From Cylindrotheca closterium (taxonomy: Eukaryota > Bacillariophyta > Bacillariophyceae > Bacillariales > Bacillariaceae), in assembly GCA_933822405.4 (NCBI GenBank), contig CAKOGP040001925.1:199899-263898 (forward strand): a stretch of 64,000 nt of DNA, given 5' to 3'. The notes under the pieces were generated by a model. The model saw only the letters and a program-made list of their open reading frames with translations, was not told where the DNA came from and made no database searches. Of the stretch, positions 20,409 to 30,902 are shown piece after piece. Positions within the stretch are counted from its first letter, which is position 1. The number at the start of each line of letters is the position of its first letter. The position numbers were made by a program, and so were the translations under genes.

Positions 20409-22908
20409 ATGAACATGGAACAACAATCCCCCAAGAAGACAATAACCATCGTGGACAGTGACATTGTTTGCGATATTAGCAATCAATCAGAATTCAAAGC
20501 TCTCCTGACTGCCGAAAGTGCAAAGTACTTGAAGGATGTCAAGACCGGCAGATGCGTATTTGGCTTTCAATCCTTGGTGGATGCTGCCGAATACAAGATA
20601 GTGGATCTTCCTGCGTCCAGAAATATCTGTGACCCAATAAGCACCAAGGAAGACGTCACGAACTCTCATCCTACGACGTCCTACCGGTATCATCCATCCG
20701 CGGCTAGCAATCTCGACCCTCTTCCTCAATCGCCTGCTTATGATGCACCCAAGAAGACTAAGACGAAACATCGATTTGGATTCCGACAATCCTTGAAGAA
20801 GCAACAGGAATACAAAAGGAGACGACTGCGCAAACGGTTACAAAAGGCTTCCACCTGCCACACACAAGGCAATGAATTTTATAACCAAGGAAAGAACGGC
20901 CAGGCCTTGATGTCTTATCAAGAGGCATTGCAAATTCGTCTTGAAATTCTTGGGAGGAGTAATCAAAGTGTTGCTGATTTGAACCATAACATTGGCAATG
21001 TTCTTTCGGATCAAGACAAACCAGACGAAGCGCTGAAAATGTACGAAGAAGCCCTGACAATTCGACTGGAAATTTTCTCCGAGAAACATCCAGACATTGG
21101 CACAACATTGTACCTCATGGCGGTGGTCAAGCAAAGCCAGGGTGATCACGATGAAGCAATGATGCTATACGAAGAAGCATTGGCAATTCAGATAGAGTCT
21201 CTTGGGAGAAGTCACGAAGATGTAGCCGACACTTGCAATGCTATGGGCAGTGTCATGATGGACCAATCTCAGTGGGATAGAGCGCTTCCATATCTTCAGA
21301 AGGCACTGGAGATTCGACAAGAAAACTTTGGGAGCAGTCATCCCGACGTTGCTACTACCATAATCGACATTGGAAGTGTCCTGGACCACCAAGGAAAGCG
21401 TCAAGAGGCTTTGCAAATTTTTCAAGAAGGGCTATCCATTCAATTACAATGCTTGGGTGAGAGCCATCTCGATTTGGCAAAGACCTATGATAAAATCGGA
21501 AATATCCTTGACGACGAGGGAAAATGGGGAGAAGCGTTGGAAGCATTCCGAAAAGCAATGAGCATACGGCTGGTGACTCTGGATAGTCGGCACCCCGATA
21601 TAGCTGGCTGTCAGCAAAACATCGGTGTCGTTCTAAATAACATGGGGAAATCAGCAGAGGCACTGGAGATGCACCGTCAGTCGCTCTCGATCCGACTTGA
21701 GGCTCTCGGTAGTGATCATTTGGATGTCGGCACGACATATTGCAATATTGGAGACATCTTGCGTGCACAAGACTCATTGGACGAATCGATGGAAGTATAT
21801 CAAAAGGCTTTGACTATGATTGGATCGTATTGGCAACAACCAGCATTTGTCCTGCGCAGATGTTTACGCCCGAATGGGCGCACTGCTACAAGATCAGCAG
21901 AAGCCTGAAGATGCCCTAAAAGAGTATTCTGCAGCAGTTTCGATTCAAGAGCGAGTGCTTGGTAACAACCACTTCGACAATGCTGCTCTGTACGAAAGCA
22001 TGGGGCAAATTCATGCGAGTTTAGGTCAACATGAGAAGGCAATGCAACTTTATCAACAGGTGCTCGCGATTCGATTGGAAGCTCTAGGCCATGGCCACGA
22101 AGACACAGCGGATGCGTACTACGCCTTGGGCACTGAGTTGTTGGCTCTTGGTGCCCACGACAAAGCAGTTAGCAACCTGCAACAGGCTCTGGCTATTCGG
22201 TTGGAAATAGATCGCCACAACAAGTCGGTTACTGATACAACTCATCGGATGGGCAATGCCTTGAATAATAATCAAAACAAGCACAACGAAGCAGCTGCTG
22301 AGTCTTGTACGGAAATGCTTCTAAAAGTTCCTACCTTTTCAGAAAACTGCAATTCCACCATGGACTTTTCCATGGGCTTCTGTAATTCGGAATCACCCAT
22401 GACCAAGATTCAAGAAATATATCACCCCAAGTCAGTTGCTGATACAACTTATCGGAGGGGCATTGTATTGAATAATAATCAAAACAAGCACAACGAAGCA
22501 AATGCTGAGTCTTGTGCGGAAATGCTTCTAAAAGTTCCTGACTTTTCAGAGAACTGCAATTCTACCATTGACTTGTTCATGGCGTTTTGGAGCGTAGAGT
22601 TGTCCATGATGACCAAGATTCAAGAAATGTGCCGCATGCTGGCACTTATTGGAAACTTGATCCAAGAGTTTGCTCGCCGAATCAAGATACTTGTCTTTGC
22701 CATTCTAGGATTGCCCCAAACAACTTACAAGAATCTATGCACTCTTGAATTGAAGGATTTGAGAAAGAATCTAAAGGCAGGAGTTGCCACTGTGTTTGGT
22801 GGAGTCTTGGGCAATGACGTGGAGAAGCTGGCGGGTAAGAACCTAGATCAAGCAATGACGACGAACAAGTTTACAAAAGGGTTCGGAGGCTGGTTTGGAA
22901 AGAAATAG
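20409..22908 (+). CDS. Kinesin-light-chain-type TPR protein fused to a copied C-terminal domain; frameshift near 21815
   Basis: Starts at the ATG at 20409. Residues about 150-470 are 42-residue TPR units of the kinesin-light-chain type, repeating patterns such as EALTIRLEIFSEKHPDIGTT and IGNVLSDQDKPDEALKMYEE. The frame then changes near 21815-21825: the first frame ends at 21908 out of register, while the TPR pattern continues at once in the +1-shifted frame (RIGNNQHLSCADVYARMGAL) and runs to 22908. No GT-AG intron fits, so this is either a frameshift mutation or an assembly error. After about three more TPR units the protein switches to SCTEMLLKVPTFSENCNST and on to FTKGFGGWFGKK, a copy of the end of the gene at 17913-19751. 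A 69-residue block including this junction is itself duplicated. TPR arrays bind protein partners; the function here is unknown. Confidence 0.8.
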
Positions 22909-23412
22909 AAAATTAGAGTGGTTGCAAGATTTACTGCAGACCGTTGGGGCGCAATATAGACACATATAAGCAATGTGGTGCAAACGTACTGTAGAAACAA
23001 TTGCTATTCTACCGGTACTGTGATACTACTATCGAACGAAGCTCGGAGTTTCCAAACGACCGACTCATTTGACTTCACGTAAATTATGACGTCATTCGTA
23101 TTTTTAATCCGTAACTGCCGTATTCAATCGCCTAACCGTTGAGGTATACTGTACTTAGAAACAGTAGGATCGGCTAGCTTGTCCGAACAAGTCGGTAAAA
23201 CAAATGTCGGAGTCCCAACCAATTTATTTATTGGAGCATGCTTCAACGGATGGATGCCTGCTTGAATTTCATGTGCCAGCTTGCTCAAAAATTGAAAATC
23301 GACCTATTTTGACACAACCGTGATCGAGGTCTCCGAAGCCACATTTTCAGGCATCCGGGACCTTCCAGTATAGTGTCCTATACCCTATGGAAACATAAAA
23401 CACAGAATCAAA
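22909..23412. other. Intergenic region
   Basis: The first 100 bases are the copied 3' flank noted for 19752-19870. A TACCGGTA lies at 23010-23017. No gene is supported in the remainder, which should include the promoter of the next gene. Confidence 0.45.
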
Positions 23413-24126
23413 ATGTACTTGACAACCGACGATAACTCTTCCACTTATGTCAAGCAGCCGTCGCACAAGCAGCAGCAGGCGGATGTTGAAGTCAGCATTG
23501 GCACTAACATGCTAAACGAAAAGGTCAACAGTACAACTTCACCGGATGAGTCCACGATGGACTCCTCCACCGCCTCCTCTTCTTCTACGGAGAGACAAGA
23601 TGGTCGTCTCTCGAACAGCGACTCAGAAAACTCTAATACAACCAAACCATGTCACTGGGTTGGTTATAAAGATGGTGAAACTGAAACTACTGAGGTGACG
23701 GAAGATCTGTCCATGGAAATCGACTGTGATGAGGAGGAACAGGATGACGTTTCCATGCTCAACTCGTCGATTCGCACTTTGCAAGTTGAGATCAGCTCCG
23801 AATACGACCAAACACCATTTTTGGTTACACCGGAAGAAGTGGACATCTCTTGTTGCGAACCTGGCGCTATCGAAGTAGCTGTAGCGTGGGACAGTTTTCA
23901 AAACATGGTGACCTACGTGACACCTACTCTTGTCATTCCTGCCACCAAGACCACCACTACCAAGACTATTACAAAGAAATCAAGACGGAAACGATCCTCA
24001 CGGAAGCACCGTGGAAGACTCTTGTCTGGATCGACCCACAGCTCTATGATGACTTGGGATCTCGATTTTCCACTGAGAAGTCATGCCGAAGACTATCCGG
24101 GAGTAGTACGAAGTGCTGATATCTAG
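23413..24126 (+). CDS. Hypothetical acidic protein, likely disordered
   Basis: 237 aa, single exon with an ATG start. The first half is Ser/Thr/Asp/Glu-rich (for example STASSSSTERQDG and IDCDEEEQDD). The middle has a more ordered look (FLVTPEEVDISCCEPG, IEVAVAWDSFQNMVTYVTP). The C-terminal part has a Thr/Lys run and a strongly basic patch KKSRRKRSSRKHRGR at about 188-202 that could be a nuclear localisation signal. There is no membrane segment or signal peptide. I recognise no domain. The length of the frame and its amino-acid composition favour a real gene but do not prove it; a lineage-specific regulatory protein would fit. Confidence 0.5.
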   Translation: MYLTTDDNSSTYVKQPSHKQQQADVEVSIGTNMLNEKVNSTTSPDESTMDSSTASSSSTERQDGRLSNSDSENSNTTKPCHWVGYKDGETETTEVTEDLSMEIDCDEEEQDDVSMLNSSIRTLQVEISSEYDQTPFLVTPEEVDISCCEPGAIEVAVAWDSFQNMVTYVTPTLVIPATKTTTTKTITKKSRRKRSSRKHRGRLLSGSTHSSMMTWDLDFPLRSHAEDYPGVVRSADI

Positions 24127-24875
24127 CATGTACTTATACGCTCACTGCCTACTGTAATACTAACAAATTTAGACTATGAACCATTGTGACATTTATGCTA
24201 TTTCTACCCATGTCTACCAGTACTTGTTTCACCCTCTGGCCAGTAGCGTCTGTCGCACGTCGCGTCGCGTCGGTTCACAGTTGGATTGACTGATTCGTTC
24301 GACTCCAGGATGTGCTTATTCACTGGAAGAGACATGTCCGACTGTTACAACGATTGCACGAGCAAACCAGGCTTTTGTAAATACGATGCAAACGACGCAC
24401 ACGGCCAAATCTTGACATTGAATTTCTCGCAATTTTGTCCGTTCAGGCCAGTTTTGTGCAACCAAGATAAAGGAGTGCTGACGTTGGCTGGCAAAGAAGA
24501 ATCTGAGTATCAAAATAACCGCCACCTTTGAAAAATCCTGCCAAACATCATTCTGCCTCTACTCAAACACCAATACAATAATACATAAAAAGTATCGGTC
24601 CTTGAAATCTGGAGCATATCACCTAACGCATAGATTGAGTGCTGGTGGATACATATATAGATTGCTAAAGAAACTCTTTCCATCCAATTCATTTTCAAAA
24701 AGGCCAGAACCTTCCGTTGGTCACTCCTCTGACACCACGGCCTAAAAAGAAGAATCAAATCTTGATCAGAACGACAAGTATTCGAAATCCTCCAACATCC
24801 TTATCACTATCACTATCACTATCAGCGTCAATAGGAACAGCAGGGGCGCAAACAAGAACCTGCTCGACTAGTACT
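24127..24875. other. Intergenic region and 5' leader of RING gene
   Basis: No gene supported. A TCACTA-type repeat at about 24803-24825 lies in the presumed 5' leader of the next gene; the open frame through it begins at a TTG and is not used. A short Cys-rich frame at 24286-24531 also begins with TTG and has no domain I recognise. Confidence 0.4.
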
Positions 24876-26417
24876 ATGGGATCAAAAAGCTCGAGGAGAA
24901 AAAGGCGGAACCAAGAAGCACCAAAAGAACCGAAGTTCGAAGAAATTGCCAACCCTTCCGATCTTGCGTCCAAGGCCTTGGTTCTAATCCACTCCATGCC
25001 CCAACATGGTTGCACCAATGAATGTTCTTGCAAGAATAAATCCTCAGGCAAGCCACTAAAGAACATGTTTCGGCGGAAGCAAAAGCAGGATACTATCATC
25101 TCCAACATGTCTATTGGGACGATAGGAACTGACGCTTCCACTTCACAAGATGAAGATGATGATATGAACAACAATAAGAATGAGCCACAGGTCGTGGGTC
25201 CATCTGCAACAAAGGAAAAGGTCAAACAGATCAAGAATATTGCACGGGAGCAATGTTCCATGGCGTCAAAAAAGACCATTTACAAGCTGACGGATCTCAT
25301 GAAATCTACCAAGAATAAAAAGTCCATATTGTATGCCAATCGGCCCATGTTGACTACGGACAGCCACAATGGAGGCGTGGAAATCTCGCTTCCATCACGC
25401 TCTTCCAACGAAAGCAGTAATAGTACTACTTCTCGATTCCAAAACTTGCGAACCTACAAACGAGCCGCTGGCAAACGGTATGCCAAGGTGGCGCAGAAGC
25501 TTTCCTCATCCATGCGAAAATCAAGTGACCATGATGGTGTGGTGGAGGAAGACGACCACGAATTGTCACCCTTGGATGATGATGGCATGATGATGATGAG
25601 GATGATGATTCAAGAGTGTGCCATTTGTGATGGTACCATGTCGGAGAATGACTGGAACCACCCACTTCAATGCAAGACACCACAATGTAACTACAACTTT
25701 TGTGCCTCGTGCATTTACAATCTCATTGAGTCCTCCAAGGAACCTTATGGTGTTGCCAGTGATGGTTCTCAACAAGTCAAGGTACAGTTGCACTGTCCAA
25801 ACTGTCGAGATGACTTGACTTGTTCCTTGAGACGAACCTTGCTCTTGAGAGTGGCTGATAGCAAGACAGTACCGGCACCGGAACGAAGCCAAATGATGTT
25901 GGACCTTTCTGGGCTACCGCAAATAGCACAACCACTTACGGATAAGCAAAAGGTGATGCAACTGGATGACATTGATATGGAAGTCTGCCGAGCTCGAGCG
26001 CAAGAGCGTGACTTTTTGAAATCCAAGCCTTTGGCATCAAATTCTTTGGGTCACCGCCGCCATACGACGCAGCAGCAGCAGCCAAGCAAACGTCAAGCCA
26101 CATCACGGTCCAAACGAGAAGCACCCGATGCTCCAGCGCAAAACAAAGCTGCTGCCACTACTAATCATGCTGCCAGCAGGGCTGCGAGAGAACGCTTCGA
26201 AACCATTCGAGAAGAATATGATGCTGCTACTACGAGAGGAAGATTCCCGCAAGACGATGACGACTTGAGAATTTACAATGACTTGGTGGCCGATGCTGGC
26301 CATCTTGTCTATGAAAAGAGAGAATCTTCCTTTACTGTAAATCAAACGGCCTGCTTTTACATTGACACTCAAGTCAATTTGGGTGGAATGAATCCTCGCT
26401 TGCGATTTCAAATCTAA
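24876..26417 (+). CDS. C3HC4-type RING protein with probable N-myristoylation
   Basis: 513 aa from the ATG at 24876. The N-terminus MGSKSSRRKRR has Gly at 2, Ser at 6 and a basic run, which fits N-myristoylation plus electrostatic membrane binding. A Cys patch (CTNECSC) follows. The middle is Lys/Ser-rich. The zinc domain lies at about 248-310: CAIC, CKTPQC, CASC and CPNC, with spacing wider than a classic RING because of a long insertion before the last pair. It is not related in detail to the RING-H2 proteins in this window and lacks their membrane segment and shared motif. The C-terminal third has Gln and Ala runs and a short ordered end (NQTACFYIDTQV). Probable E3 ligase or zinc adaptor at a membrane face; substrate unknown. 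Confidence 0.75.
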   Translation: MGSKSSRRKRRNQEAPKEPKFEEIANPSDLASKALVLIHSMPQHGCTNECSCKNKSSGKPLKNMFRRKQKQDTIISNMSIGTIGTDASTSQDEDDDMNNNKNEPQVVGPSATKEKVKQIKNIAREQCSMASKKTIYKLTDLMKSTKNKKSILYANRPMLTTDSHNGGVEISLPSRSSNESSNSTTSRFQNLRTYKRAAGKRYAKVAQKLSSSMRKSSDHDGVVEEDDHELSPLDDDGMMMMRMMIQECAICDGTMSENDWNHPLQCKTPQCNYNFCASCIYNLIESSKEPYGVASDGSQQVKVQLHCPNCRDDLTCSLRRTLLLRVADSKTVPAPERSQMMLDLSGLPQIAQPLTDKQKVMQLDDIDMEVCRARAQERDFLKSKPLASNSLGHRRHTTQQQQPSKRQATSRSKREAPDAPAQNKAAATTNHAASRAARERFETIREEYDAATTRGRFPQDDDDLRIYNDLVADAGHLVYEKRESSFTVNQTACFYIDTQVNLGGMNPRLRFQI

Positions 26418-26717
26418 AATGAAGGGCTCGACACACACACACAAAATATTGGGGATATATTGATGTGTGTGTGTGTGTGCGTGCGTGCGTGTGTGGTTCT
26501 GTGTGCCATTGCATTGATAACCAACCCAAACAACTATATCGACTCACGCGCACACATACAACATGTAAATTATAATAAGGGAACTATATAGACATACAAC
26601 ATCATTGCGCTCTATGAGTAGTACAGTACTAGACTGGTAAACTTGCCTTTGACCATCTTGTAAAATGGTGGTATTGTTAGCATTGATTATAGTGGTACTA
26701 TTAGCTCGTTGGTTCGT
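26418..26717. repeat. Intergenic region with CA and TG arrays
   Basis: A CA array (about 26431-26442) and a TG/TGCG array (about 26464-26495) lie close together in inverted relation and could form a hairpin. The rest of this convergent gap shows nothing else. Confidence 0.6.
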
Positions 26718-27841
26718 TTATAACTTTTGTAAGACTTCATCTTCTTCGTCTTCTTCGGGACTACTTCGAAAGGCCTTCCATGTCAGAAGAGCGGAACCAA
26801 TCATGGAAGGAATATAGAATAATTTCAATGGTCTCCACTCGACAAAGTAGCCTTGGACAAATAGACAACATAGACGCTTGAGCATTTGAGCATAATCGGA
26901 ATAAAAGGAAAGGTGGTGATTGTAAAAGGCCAAAATCCAAACAATCAGCGTCATGAGCCAGCTGGAGAGGCACTTATTCACCCGACGTGCCGATTTGGTT
27001 TCACTGTCCTTGGGCAAGACCAATTCAATGGCTACGGAGGCCAACCAATTGAGCAATCCTTGCAAGAAACAGATTTGTGTGGTCAAGTATTCGAATCTGA
27101 GAAAGGAGGTTTTGGATTATTTCGATTTGATGAATCAAGAGAGAGAAGGAAAGAATGAGACGGCACATTATGATCGCAATATGAGAATCAATGACAGAAA
27201 AAAATTATCTTCTCAGTCACTTACTCGTGATGATGATGCAGTAGCTGCAATGCCGATGTATACCCCACTGCCTTCTTGGCCGGCCCATGCCCCAACAAGA
27301 CGGATCCCGTCATGGTGGATACGAAAATGGAAATGACTTCCAAAGCAAAACTTGACAATAGTAAACATCGCATGGTCATTTTGGCCTTGCGGACCCACCA
27401 AAGGTCTTTGGATCGAGGAGCACTGGCTTCTCGAGTCTCACTCAGCGTCACCAAGACGGCCCCGGCCACCAAGGCGGCGGGAGCACCAATATTGGCCGTC
27501 CATTCCCAAGCATTAAAGGCCATGTCGACATCATCGTAGAATAAATTCCAGAGTTCAAAGCCTTTTGGACCACACGCCTTGGCACTTAGTGATGTAGTTG
27601 TTGATGTTGATGTTGATGTTGATGCTGATGTCATTGCTGGTTTCACGTCGAATGGTGATTGCCAAATGGGGCTTCGGATGTTATTGCTGTTCTTGTTGTT
27701 GTTTGCTATTGGTGTTGATGTTGCGACACCTGCTGCTGCTTTTCTTGGAGATGAAGGCATTACGAATGCCTCACTAGCAGAAATCAGGCATGCTACTACT
27801 ATTCCTACAGTTGCAATGAAGTGGTGTGCCGTGGATCTCAT
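26718..27841 (-). CDS. Predicted plastid multi-pass membrane protein, function unknown
   Basis: Two exons on the minus strand, 27841-27225 and 27096-26718, phase 2 GT-AG intron, 331 aa. The ATG at 27841 is chosen because a signal peptide follows at once and ends in SASEA then FVMPSS, the ASAFAP-type junction of diatom plastid precursors; the frame upstream is not needed. A low-complexity transit region with Asn, Ser and Thr runs follows. The mature protein has about five hydrophobic segments: IGAPAALVAGAVLVTL, LLLSSFALEVISIFVSTMTG, LLNWLASVAIELVL, WLMTLIVWILAFY and YIPSMIGSALLTW. The C-terminus is acidic. The family is not recognised. The splice is supported by continued membrane pattern and by the stop codon right after the donor. 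Confidence 0.75.
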
Positions 27842-28212
27842 AATGATTGCAACTTTAGAGATTTCGGTCACGATCGATTGGATATTGAATATGAATGTGC
27901 AAAGATATTTTGCGACGAATGAATGAATCATGAAATCAGAGATCTTCGGAGGCACTAAGTCTGTCTGTCTGTAAAGTGATCGACCAGTCCGACTTCCACG
28001 ACAGATTTCAAAAGTGCACCGCCGGCCGGACAAAACGCAGAGGTGAGAGGTTCGCAGGTGGCAGGAGCTTTTCCTTTCGTTTCTGATGACAAAAAGCATG
28101 TCTGATCGGAAAAATTAAAAACACAACTTCTGCTCATGCAATAAGATAATATAGGTACTGTAGTTTCCATCACCAGCATCGCTGAATACATCTACTATAT
28201 TACTATACCATC
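27842..28212. promoter_or_regulatory. Divergent promoter region
   Basis: Lies between the plastid membrane protein gene (minus) and a RING-H2 gene (plus). It should hold both promoters. AT-rich sequence TACTATATTACTATACC lies just before the ATG at 28213. No gene is supported. Confidence 0.35.
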
Positions 28213-29376
28213 ATGACATTCCCTCGGTTTCTGATGCTGGTCGTCTTCACATTGGCTACTACAATGGACTCGACATTGGCTTTAAAGGTATCTTTGTTTG
28301 ACGACAACGACAAAGAATCATTAGCATCATCATCATCATCATTCAACTTGACCAGCGCAGGCGGTACATCGGCTATGGATGGGATTGCGTCATCTTCTCC
28401 CACAAATGAGACACCTACTGCTTCACCATCGTCAAACAACAACAATGGAAGTGATAATGGTGGTAATGAAATCGGTTGCTGGACGTTTGCACCCTCAAGA
28501 AGTACAACCTACTACGGCAACAACAACAACAACAACAACAAGGGTGGTTGGACACTGCCTGATGCAGAGCAAGAAGACGATGCGCTTTGGTATGTACTCA
28601 AAATTTCTCTCTCCGTACTTGGGACCGCTGGCCTATGTCTTTTGGCGTATGTCGTTCATCGGAATCGACAGTTTCGGTTACAGGTAGAGGCAACCCGTCG
28701 AGCAGTGGCGGAACAACGACGAAGGCGACGACGACGAATCGAGCTGAGGAACCACCTGGGAGATGCTTATTATGGCGAAGAGGACGAAGATGACGGTGAT
28801 CATAATAATAACAATCATGATGAAGATATTCATATCGACATGGACATGCCCTACACGTCATCAAGATCCGAAGAGATCATCAAGCGATTTTATTTTCAAA
28901 CGGTGCTTTCTTCTGATAAAGACGATGACAAAAGGAAAGAGGAGGACGATGATTCCAGTCATGACGAGGAGAATCCTTCCCCACAAAATGGCGAGGATGA
29001 GCATTTTACTGCATCAAAAAGTGCAGATTCGGATGACGACACCGCCGCTACTGGTACGGAGGAGTCGAAGAATGGAAGTACACGTACGTGTTCGACGACG
29101 AGCCAAGAAGAAGAAAAGGGTGATTGGTTCTTTCAGTCGTATTGGTGGAATAACAATGAAACGTCGCCAACCAATCAGGAATGCTGTATTTGCTTGGAGG
29201 GGTATGCCCCAAGGGAAACCATTTGTGTGCCCATTACGACCAAATGCAATCATGTCTTTCATGAGGATTGTGTGGTAGCCTGGTTGCAAAGGAGTAATGC
29301 GTGTCCACTGTGTCGAGTTGATTTGATGAAAGCAGAGGAACAACCACAACAGCAGCACCAGCAAGAACAATCGTGA
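28213..29376 (+). CDS. RING-H2 membrane protein, probable E3 ubiquitin ligase (tandem copy 1)
   Basis: 387 aa, single exon. Signal peptide at about 1-24 (LVVFTLATTMDSTLA). The luminal part is Ser/Asn-rich, without the CCKCR domain. A membrane segment at about 126-149 is followed by a basic helix (EQRRRRRRRIE). On the cytosolic side SRSEEIIKRFYFQTVLSSDK lies at 218-236, the shared motif. An acidic linker carries GDWFFQS just before the RING-H2 at about 324-367 (CCICLEGY, CNHVFHEDC, CPLC). The gene at 29684-30787 is a tandem duplicate in the same orientation with the same signal peptide core, motif, GDWFFQS box and RING. Confidence 0.9.
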   Translation: MTFPRFLMLVVFTLATTMDSTLALKVSLFDDNDKESLASSSSSFNLTSAGGTSAMDGIASSSPTNETPTASPSSNNNNGSDNGGNEIGCWTFAPSRSTTYYGNNNNNNNKGGWTLPDAEQEDDALWYVLKISLSVLGTAGLCLLAYVVHRNRQFRLQVEATRRAVAEQRRRRRRRIELRNHLGDAYYGEEDEDDGDHNNNNHDEDIHIDMDMPYTSSRSEEIIKRFYFQTVLSSDKDDDKRKEEDDDSSHDEENPSPQNGEDEHFTASKSADSDDDTAATGTEESKNGSTRTCSTTSQEEEKGDWFFQSYWWNNNETSPTNQECCICLEGYAPRETICVPITTKCNHVFHEDCVVAWLQRSNACPLCRVDLMKAEEQPQQQHQQEQS

Positions 29377-29683
29377 TGTGTTATGATATCCTATAACAAC
29401 AATGTTGTATAATATTATAATATGTATTTTGTTATTGCTGTCAAAACAGAGAATGAGATTGCGTTCAGGCAGGCAGAGATGATAGACGCATAGTAACTTT
29501 TTTTTTTAAACGTGAGACATGGAATTCGACCAACATGATCAAGTTCAAGCCCAGTCGTGCGCAATTCTGAATTCGATCATATCTGCACGCTTTGATCACT
29601 TTTGTTCAAAAATGTGACAAAACACATAAAATAATACTGTATCTCGCAGGACTTTCACAGTAACATATATACTCTATATAAGT
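29377..29683. promoter_or_regulatory. Gap between tandem RING-H2 genes
   Basis: 307 bases. TATA-like sequence (CATATATACTCTATATAAG) lies directly before the ATG at 29684. No gene is seen. Confidence 0.4.
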
Positions 29684-30787
29684 ATGGCAGTCCAAAAACG
29701 AATATGCGTTTGGTTTCTGGTGGTCGTCACATTGGCTACTACTATGGACTCGACATGTGCTCGGAATGTAGAAGAATCGTCATCCTCATCAGCATCCTCC
29801 AACAACAACAACAACAATAACAACAACAACAACAACAACAATACATTGGATATCATGGATGGAATGATTGAGTCATCTTCTCCCTCGGATACACCCTCTG
29901 TTCCCCCCTCTGTTCCCCCCTCTGCTTCACCATCATCCAACAATAGTAACTCCTCTAGTGATGATGATGATATTGGTGGTGGTTTGCCAAAATACGACGA
30001 TAACTACATCATTGCTGCTGATGATGATGATCACACTGACGACGTCGGCAAAGTGCTAGGAGACTTCATCAGATCTGGTTTATTGGTGATATATTGGACC
30101 ATTGGCACTATGTGTACTTCTTATTTGTTGTGTACTATTTATGGGAAGCGACGACGGAGACGACGGCAACAACGAGAATTGCTGAGTCGCCGCTATGAAG
30201 AAGAATTGCCCAATCAATATGATGATGACGATCATATTATTGCCCATCATGATAATGAGAATGGTGATGATGATTTAGAAAAGACGGGATCGAGATCTGA
30301 ACAAATCATCAAACGATTCTACTTTCAAACTGTGCTATCTGATAAAAGCAATACCACATCAGAAAGTATTAGGTCATTGGTGAAAGAAAACGATTCCAGA
30401 AGACAGAATCACGACGAAGAGAATCCTTCGAATGATAACGATGATAAAGAAGAGAAGGAAAAAGCCGTCACTACACCAAAGAAAGTAGATTGTGACGACG
30501 AGACAAGCGCTACAACGACTGAAGAGAGTAGTACTAGTACCGCCGGTCAAGAAAAGGGTGATTGGTTCTTTCAGTCTTGGTGGAACAGCACTATCACATC
30601 GCCAACAAAAAAGGAATGCTGCATTTGTTTGCAGGGATATGCCCCAAGAGAAATCATATGTGTGCCCATTACGACTAAATGCAATCATGTCTTTCATAAG
30701 GATTGTGTATTACCCTGGTTGCATAGAAGTAATGCTTGTCCACTGTGTCGAGTTGATTTGATGAAAGTAGAGGAACAACAACAATAG
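29684..30787 (+). CDS. RING-H2 membrane protein, probable E3 ubiquitin ligase (tandem copy 2)
   Basis: 367 aa, single exon. The signal peptide (FLVVVTLATTMDSTCA) matches the preceding gene. The luminal part has a long Asn run encoded by an AAC repeat (about 29802-29842), a Pro/Ser stretch (three SVPP-like units) and acidic patches. A membrane segment near residues 125-148 and a basic helix (KRRRRRRQQRE) follow. The shared motif is SRSEQIIKRFYFQTVLSDK. GDWFFQS precedes the RING-H2 at about 312-355 (CCICLQGY, CNHVFHKDC, CPLC). Compared with tandem copy 1, the cytosolic half is well kept while the luminal half has changed by repeat expansion, so the cytosolic parts appear to be under selection. 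Confidence 0.9.
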   Translation: MAVQKRICVWFLVVVTLATTMDSTCARNVEESSSSSASSNNNNNNNNNNNNNNTLDIMDGMIESSSPSDTPSVPPSVPPSASPSSNNSNSSSDDDDIGGGLPKYDDNYIIAADDDDHTDDVGKVLGDFIRSGLLVIYWTIGTMCTSYLLCTIYGKRRRRRRQQRELLSRRYEEELPNQYDDDDHIIAHHDNENGDDDLEKTGSRSEQIIKRFYFQTVLSDKSNTTSESIRSLVKENDSRRQNHDEENPSNDNDDKEEKEKAVTTPKKVDCDDETSATTTEESSTSTAGQEKGDWFFQSWWNSTITSPTKKECCICLQGYAPREIICVPITTKCNHVFHKDCVLPWLHRSNACPLCRVDLMKVEEQQQ

Positions 30788-30902
30788 CAACAACAACAAA
30801 GCTGATGTGACGTGTGCGACTTTTTCGCTATATATGCATACTGTCAAAATAGAAAATTAGATTTTGATACAAAAAATACACCCTCATCTACTACAATTTT
30901 AG

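Noticed and set aside
24286..24531. 81-codon Cys-containing plus-strand frame
   Set aside because: Opens with TTG rather than ATG and the Cys spacing matches nothing I know.
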